Assembly (NCBI GenBank): GCA_050737995.1
Contig: JBOHYR010000066.1
Span: 1-64,000 of the forward strand
Direction: 5' to 3'
DNA length: 64,000 bases
DNA from: 66-474 sp050737995
Lineage (GTDB): Bacteria; Pseudomonadota; Gammaproteobacteria; Xanthomonadales; Rhodanobacteraceae
The number at the start of each line of letters is the position of its first letter. The first letter of the stretch is position 1. A program made the position numbers and the translations under genes. A model generated the notes under the pieces. That model did no database searches, was not told the origin of the DNA, and saw only the letters and a list, made by a program, of their open reading frames with translations. Positions 61,477-64,000 of this stretch are shown one piece after another.

Positions 61477-63398
61477 GGCGAGCCCGGCTCCCCGACCGTG
61501 GATGGCTGTGTTCCGGCGGTTACCGGCAGTGGCGGGCGTTCCGAGGGAGGGGTGTCGACCAGCCACTGATCCAGTATCTTGCGGGCGATCGGCGCCGCCG
61601 CGCTGCCGCCCCAAGCGCCGTGTTCCAGCACCACCGCGATCGCGATCTGCGGATGTTCGGCAGGTGCGTAGCAGATGAACCAGGCACGATGCCGCTTGGC
61701 GAGGTACTCGAGATTCTTGTCGGTGTTGTAGGCGTTGCTGGTGCGCGAGTAGCGTTCCGCGGTGCCGGTTTTTCCCGCGATCTGGTACGGGAAGCCGACG
61801 CCGATGCCGGCCCTGAAAGCCGTACCGAGCGGGCTGTACATCACCCCAAGCATGCCCTGCTTGACCGCGGCGAGATCGGCGGGATCGTGGGTGATTTGCA
61901 CAGGTGGCGGTTGCCTGTACGGAATCTCCGACGACTTCAGTCCGTCGCTGGTCGCGGCGAGCAGGTGCGGGGTGCGCGCGAGGCCGCCGTCGGCCATCGA
62001 CGCCAGCGCATGCGCCATTTGCAGCGGCGTCACCATCCAATAGCCTTGACCGATGCCCGTGATCACCGTTTCGCCTGGATACCACGGCTTGTCGAAGGTC
62101 TTGCGCTTCCATTCGGGCGAAGGCAGCACGCCACCGGTTTCATCGGGCAGGTCGATGCCGGTCGGACTTCCGAAACCGAATTTGGCCATCCATCGGTCGA
62201 GGCGCTGGATGCCCATCTTGAGCGCCAGCGAATAGAAATAGGTGTTGACCGATTGCGTAATGGCCTGGACCAGATCGACGCGACCGGCGCCATAGCGCTG
62301 GTCGTCGCGATAACCGCGCGACGAGCCTGGAATGTAAAACGTACCGGTGGACAGCACCGTGTCGGAGGGCTTGCGCAGGCCGAGTTCGACGCCACCAAGT
62401 CCAAGGAAAGGTTTGACCGTGGACCCCGGTGGATAGCCGCCGCGCATTGCGCGGTTGAGCAAGGGTTTCTCGGGGTTGTCGAGCAGCGCGGAATAGTCGG
62501 CCTGGCTGATGCCGTTGACGAACAGGTTGGGATCGAAGCTCGGGACGGTCACCATTGCGAGGACGTCGCCGTTGCGCGGATCGATCGCGACCGCAGCGCC
62601 CGTTTGCCCGTCGAATGCCGCGAACGTTGCCCGTTGCAGGCGCTCATCAATGGTCAGGTAAAGATTCTTGCCGGGTTTGGCCGGCACCCGCTGCAATACA
62701 CGCAACGGCCGCTGTTCGGCGTTGACTTCCACCAACTCGTAGCCGGGCGTGCCGTGCAGAAGGCTCTCGTATTCCTTTTCCAGCCCGGTCTTGCCGATAT
62801 GGGTGGTGCCGGCGTAACGATCGGGGTCGAGCCGTTGGAGGTCCTTCTCGTCGATGCGGCCGACGTATCCCACGACATGCGCGAACTCCGGGCCATAAGG
62901 ATAATTTCGCGTCAGGTACGGGTCGATACTGACACCCGGAAACTGCCACTGGTTGACCGCAAAGCGGTCGCGTTCGCTTTCGGTAAGGTGAAATTTCAGC
63001 GGCACCTGATCGAACGGCCGGTGTTGCTTGAGGCTCTGCTTGAAGCGGCGGATGTCGTCACCGGTCAGGGGCACGATCGCAGACAGCTTGTCCAGCATCG
63101 CGTCCATGTGCCGGATCTTGTCCGGTATGACGTCCAGCCGGAATGCGGGCACGTTGTCGGCGAGCAACTTGCCGTCGCGGTCGTAAATCAGTCCACGCGG
63201 CGGCGGCAGATGCCGCAGGCGTACCCGGTTGGCCTTGGCGCGGGTCGAGTATTCCGCGTGTTCGAACACTTGCAGATACACGAAGCGCCCGCCGACCACC
63301 ATCAGCAGCGCCAGCATGATCGCGAAGCCTGCCAGTGCGCGCCGTCCGAAACGCGCACGCTGCGCGCCTTCGTCCCGCAGCTCGTCGCGCCGGTTCAT
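61473..63398 (-). CDS. mrdA: Penicillin-binding protein 2 (elongasome transpeptidase)
   Basis: A 641-residue class B PBP. One N-terminal membrane helix (LAGFAIMLALLMVVGGRFVYLQVF) is followed by the dimerisation domain and the transpeptidase domain. The active serine is Ser326 in S-T-V-K, the S-x-N motif is SVN, and K-T-G lies in GKTGTAE. The RGLIYDRDGKLLADN box is the usual PBP2 start of the ectodomain. It cross-links peptidoglycan in cell elongation with RodA. It overlaps both neighbours by 4 bases. Confidence 0.97.
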   Translation of the reverse strand: MNRRDELRDEGAQRARFGRRALAGFAIMLALLMVVGGRFVYLQVFEHAEYSTRAKANRVRLRHLPPPRGLIYDRDGKLLADNVPAFRLDVIPDKIRHMDAMLDKLSAIVPLTGDDIRRFKQSLKQHRPFDQVPLKFHLTESERDRFAVNQWQFPGVSIDPYLTRNYPYGPEFAHVVGYVGRIDEKDLQRLDPDRYAGTTHIGKTGLEKEYESLLHGTPGYELVEVNAEQRPLRVLQRVPAKPGKNLYLTIDERLQRATFAAFDGQTGAAVAIDPRNGDVLAMVTVPSFDPNLFVNGISQADYSALLDNPEKPLLNRAMRGGYPPGSTVKPFLGLGGVELGLRKPSDTVLSTGTFYIPGSSRGYRDDQRYGAGRVDLVQAITQSVNTYFYSLALKMGIQRLDRWMAKFGFGSPTGIDLPDETGGVLPSPEWKRKTFDKPWYPGETVITGIGQGYWMVTPLQMAHALASMADGGLARTPHLLAATSDGLKSSEIPYRQPPPVQITHDPADLAAVKQGMLGVMYSPLGTAFRAGIGVGFPYQIAGKTGTAERYSRTSNAYNTDKNLEYLAKRHRAWFICYAPAEHPQIAIAVVLEHGAWGGSAAAPIARKILDQWLVDTPPSERPPLPVTAGTQPSTVGEPGSP

Positions 63399-63895
63399 GT
63401 CGCCTTCGCGCCCTTGCCGCGCAGGCGGGTGTTGACGTCGTCAAGCAGCAGGAACACGAACGGCCAGATGGCTGCGCCGACTTCCGGCGCGAGCCAGGAC
63501 AACGCGGGCATCGGGGAGTCACCCGCAAACGCGCGGATCAGCGCCTGCAGCACGTGGTTGTTGAGCAGCAGCAGCCACACAGCCAGCGCCTGTTGCCACA
63601 TCGGGAAGAAGCGCAGACGCGACCGGAAACGCAGCACGATGAACACCAGTACGGCCAGTCTGAGCGCCTGATCGCCCAGCAACGCTCCATTCAGGAGATC
63701 GGCGGCGAGGCCGACGCCGAACGCAAGACCGACACTCACCCGGTCGGTCGCCTCCAGCGCCCAGTAAACGAGTACCAGCGCAGGCCAGTACGGCTTCAAC
63801 GGCTGGATCAGCGCCGGCAGCGGCATCAGCATCAGCAGCAGCGCCAGTGCGATGCCGATCCAGAACGTCCACCCTTGCGCACGCACGCGGTTCAA
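63395..63895 (-). CDS. mreD: Rod shape-determining protein MreD
   Basis: A 166-residue inner-membrane protein with five helices. It contains LKPYWPALVLVYWAL, then GLAFGVGLAADLLNGALLGDQALRLAVLVFIVLRFRSRLRFFPMWQQALAVWLLLL, the MreD core. It starts with TTG at 63895, and the preceding mreC stop overlaps it as TTGA. It is part of the elongasome linking MreC to the membrane complex. Confidence 0.93.
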   Translation of the reverse strand: MNRVRAQGWTFWIGIALALLLMLMPLPALIQPLKPYWPALVLVYWALEATDRVSVGLAFGVGLAADLLNGALLGDQALRLAVLVFIVLRFRSRLRFFPMWQQALAVWLLLLNNHVLQALIRAFAGDSPMPALSWLAPEVGAAIWPFVFLLLDDVNTRLRGKGAKAT

Positions 63896-64000
63896 TGCCC
63901 GGCTCCGGCAGGTGCGGCGGGAGGCCCGGACGTGGTGGCTGTCGGCGCGAGCGAATCCGGCGGCCCGACCTGTGGTGCTGGCGCAGGGGGGCCAACCGGG
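63892..64000 (-). CDS. mreC: C-terminal tail of MreC (cut by window edge)
   Basis: The last 35 codons are visible, encoding a Pro/Ala/Gly-rich tail ending PAAPAGAGH before a TGA that overlaps the mreD start. The conserved MreC core is outside the window, so the call rests on position upstream of mreD and on the overlap. Xanthomonad MreC proteins commonly end in such tails. Confidence 0.6.
   Translation of the reverse strand, partial: PVGPPAPAPQVGPPDSLAPTATTSGPPAAPAGAGH

Noticed and set aside
61620..63671. 683-codon open frame on the plus strand antisense to mrdA
   Set aside because: It lies opposite mrdA and mreD, which have all expected motifs. Its His/Arg/Gln/Val-rich translation is typical of the shadow of a high-GC gene.
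1..64000. CRISPR arrays, tRNA/rRNA genes, insertion sequences, prophage and known defence systems
   Set aside because: No regular spaced repeats, cloverleaf sequences, transposase frames or defence domains were seen by reading. This was not checked by a program.

Overview
The window looks like a chromosomal segment of a high-GC gammaproteobacterium, most likely of the Xanthomonadales/Lysobacterales and probably Rhodanobacteraceae-like. This is inferred from protein character and gene order (xerD / RDD / lptG-lptF / pepA; mreC-mreD-mrdA-rodA; trpS-hemE-aroB-aroK), not from a database match. Coding density is high, operons often overlap by ATGA/GTGA/TTGA, and short palindromic repeats fill several intergenic gaps. 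I saw no rRNA, tRNA, CRISPR array, prophage or insertion sequence.

Layout. 0-0.65 kb: the 3' end of the type IV pilus secretin gene pilQ and its terminator. 0.75-8.1 kb: a MoxR / DUF58 / DUF4381 / BatA / BatB-TPR / BatD operon, an envelope chaperone-like system. 8.1-10 kb (minus strand): a macrodomain protein, mscL and an FAH-family hydrolase. 10.2-15 kb: a MacAB-like exporter (adaptor, ATPase, two permeases). 15-19 kb: an LpxO-like hydroxylase, an Ada-like repair protein, a small membrane protein, a Rieske protein, a SirB2 protein and FNR, with an FNR-box-like site ahead of sirB2. 19-27 kb: amino-acid catabolism, namely hppD-hmgA-fah (tyrosine), two POT peptide transporters and tryptophan 2,3-dioxygenase. 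27.5-31.2 kb: pyruvate dehydrogenase pdhA-pdhB-pdhC. 31.3-34.7 kb: an exported tricorn-type protease. 34.9-42.3 kb: trpS, hemE, a WGR protein, aroB-aroK, ilvE, xerD and an RDD protein. 42.4-46.2 kb: lptG-lptF divergent from pepA. 46.2-52.5 kb: a truncated sensor gene, a YceI / cytochrome b561 / YceI operon, a glutaredoxin-like protein, a frameshifted phosphatase lipoprotein, sdaA and a metallo-beta-lactamase-fold protein. 52.5-54.7 kb: a decayed region with a gspF pseudogene, an intact-looking gspG and unassignable sequence. 54.7-64 kb: a GT2 glycosyltransferase, def, a Tat-exported metallo-hydrolase, valS and the rod-shape cluster rodA-mrdA-mreD-mreC (the last cut by the window edge).

Functionally, three themes stand out: envelope biogenesis (Bat proteins, Lpt permeases, LpxO, the rod complex), peptide and amino-acid use (tricorn protease, PepA, POT transporters, aromatic catabolism, SdaA) feeding pyruvate dehydrogenase, and redox/anaerobic control (FNR, SirB2, cytochrome b561/YceI). 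I found no convincing undescribed multi-gene system. The most unusual content is the type II secretion relic, the BatB protein with an altered metal-binding motif, the repeat families, and the possible FNR-to-SirB2 link.
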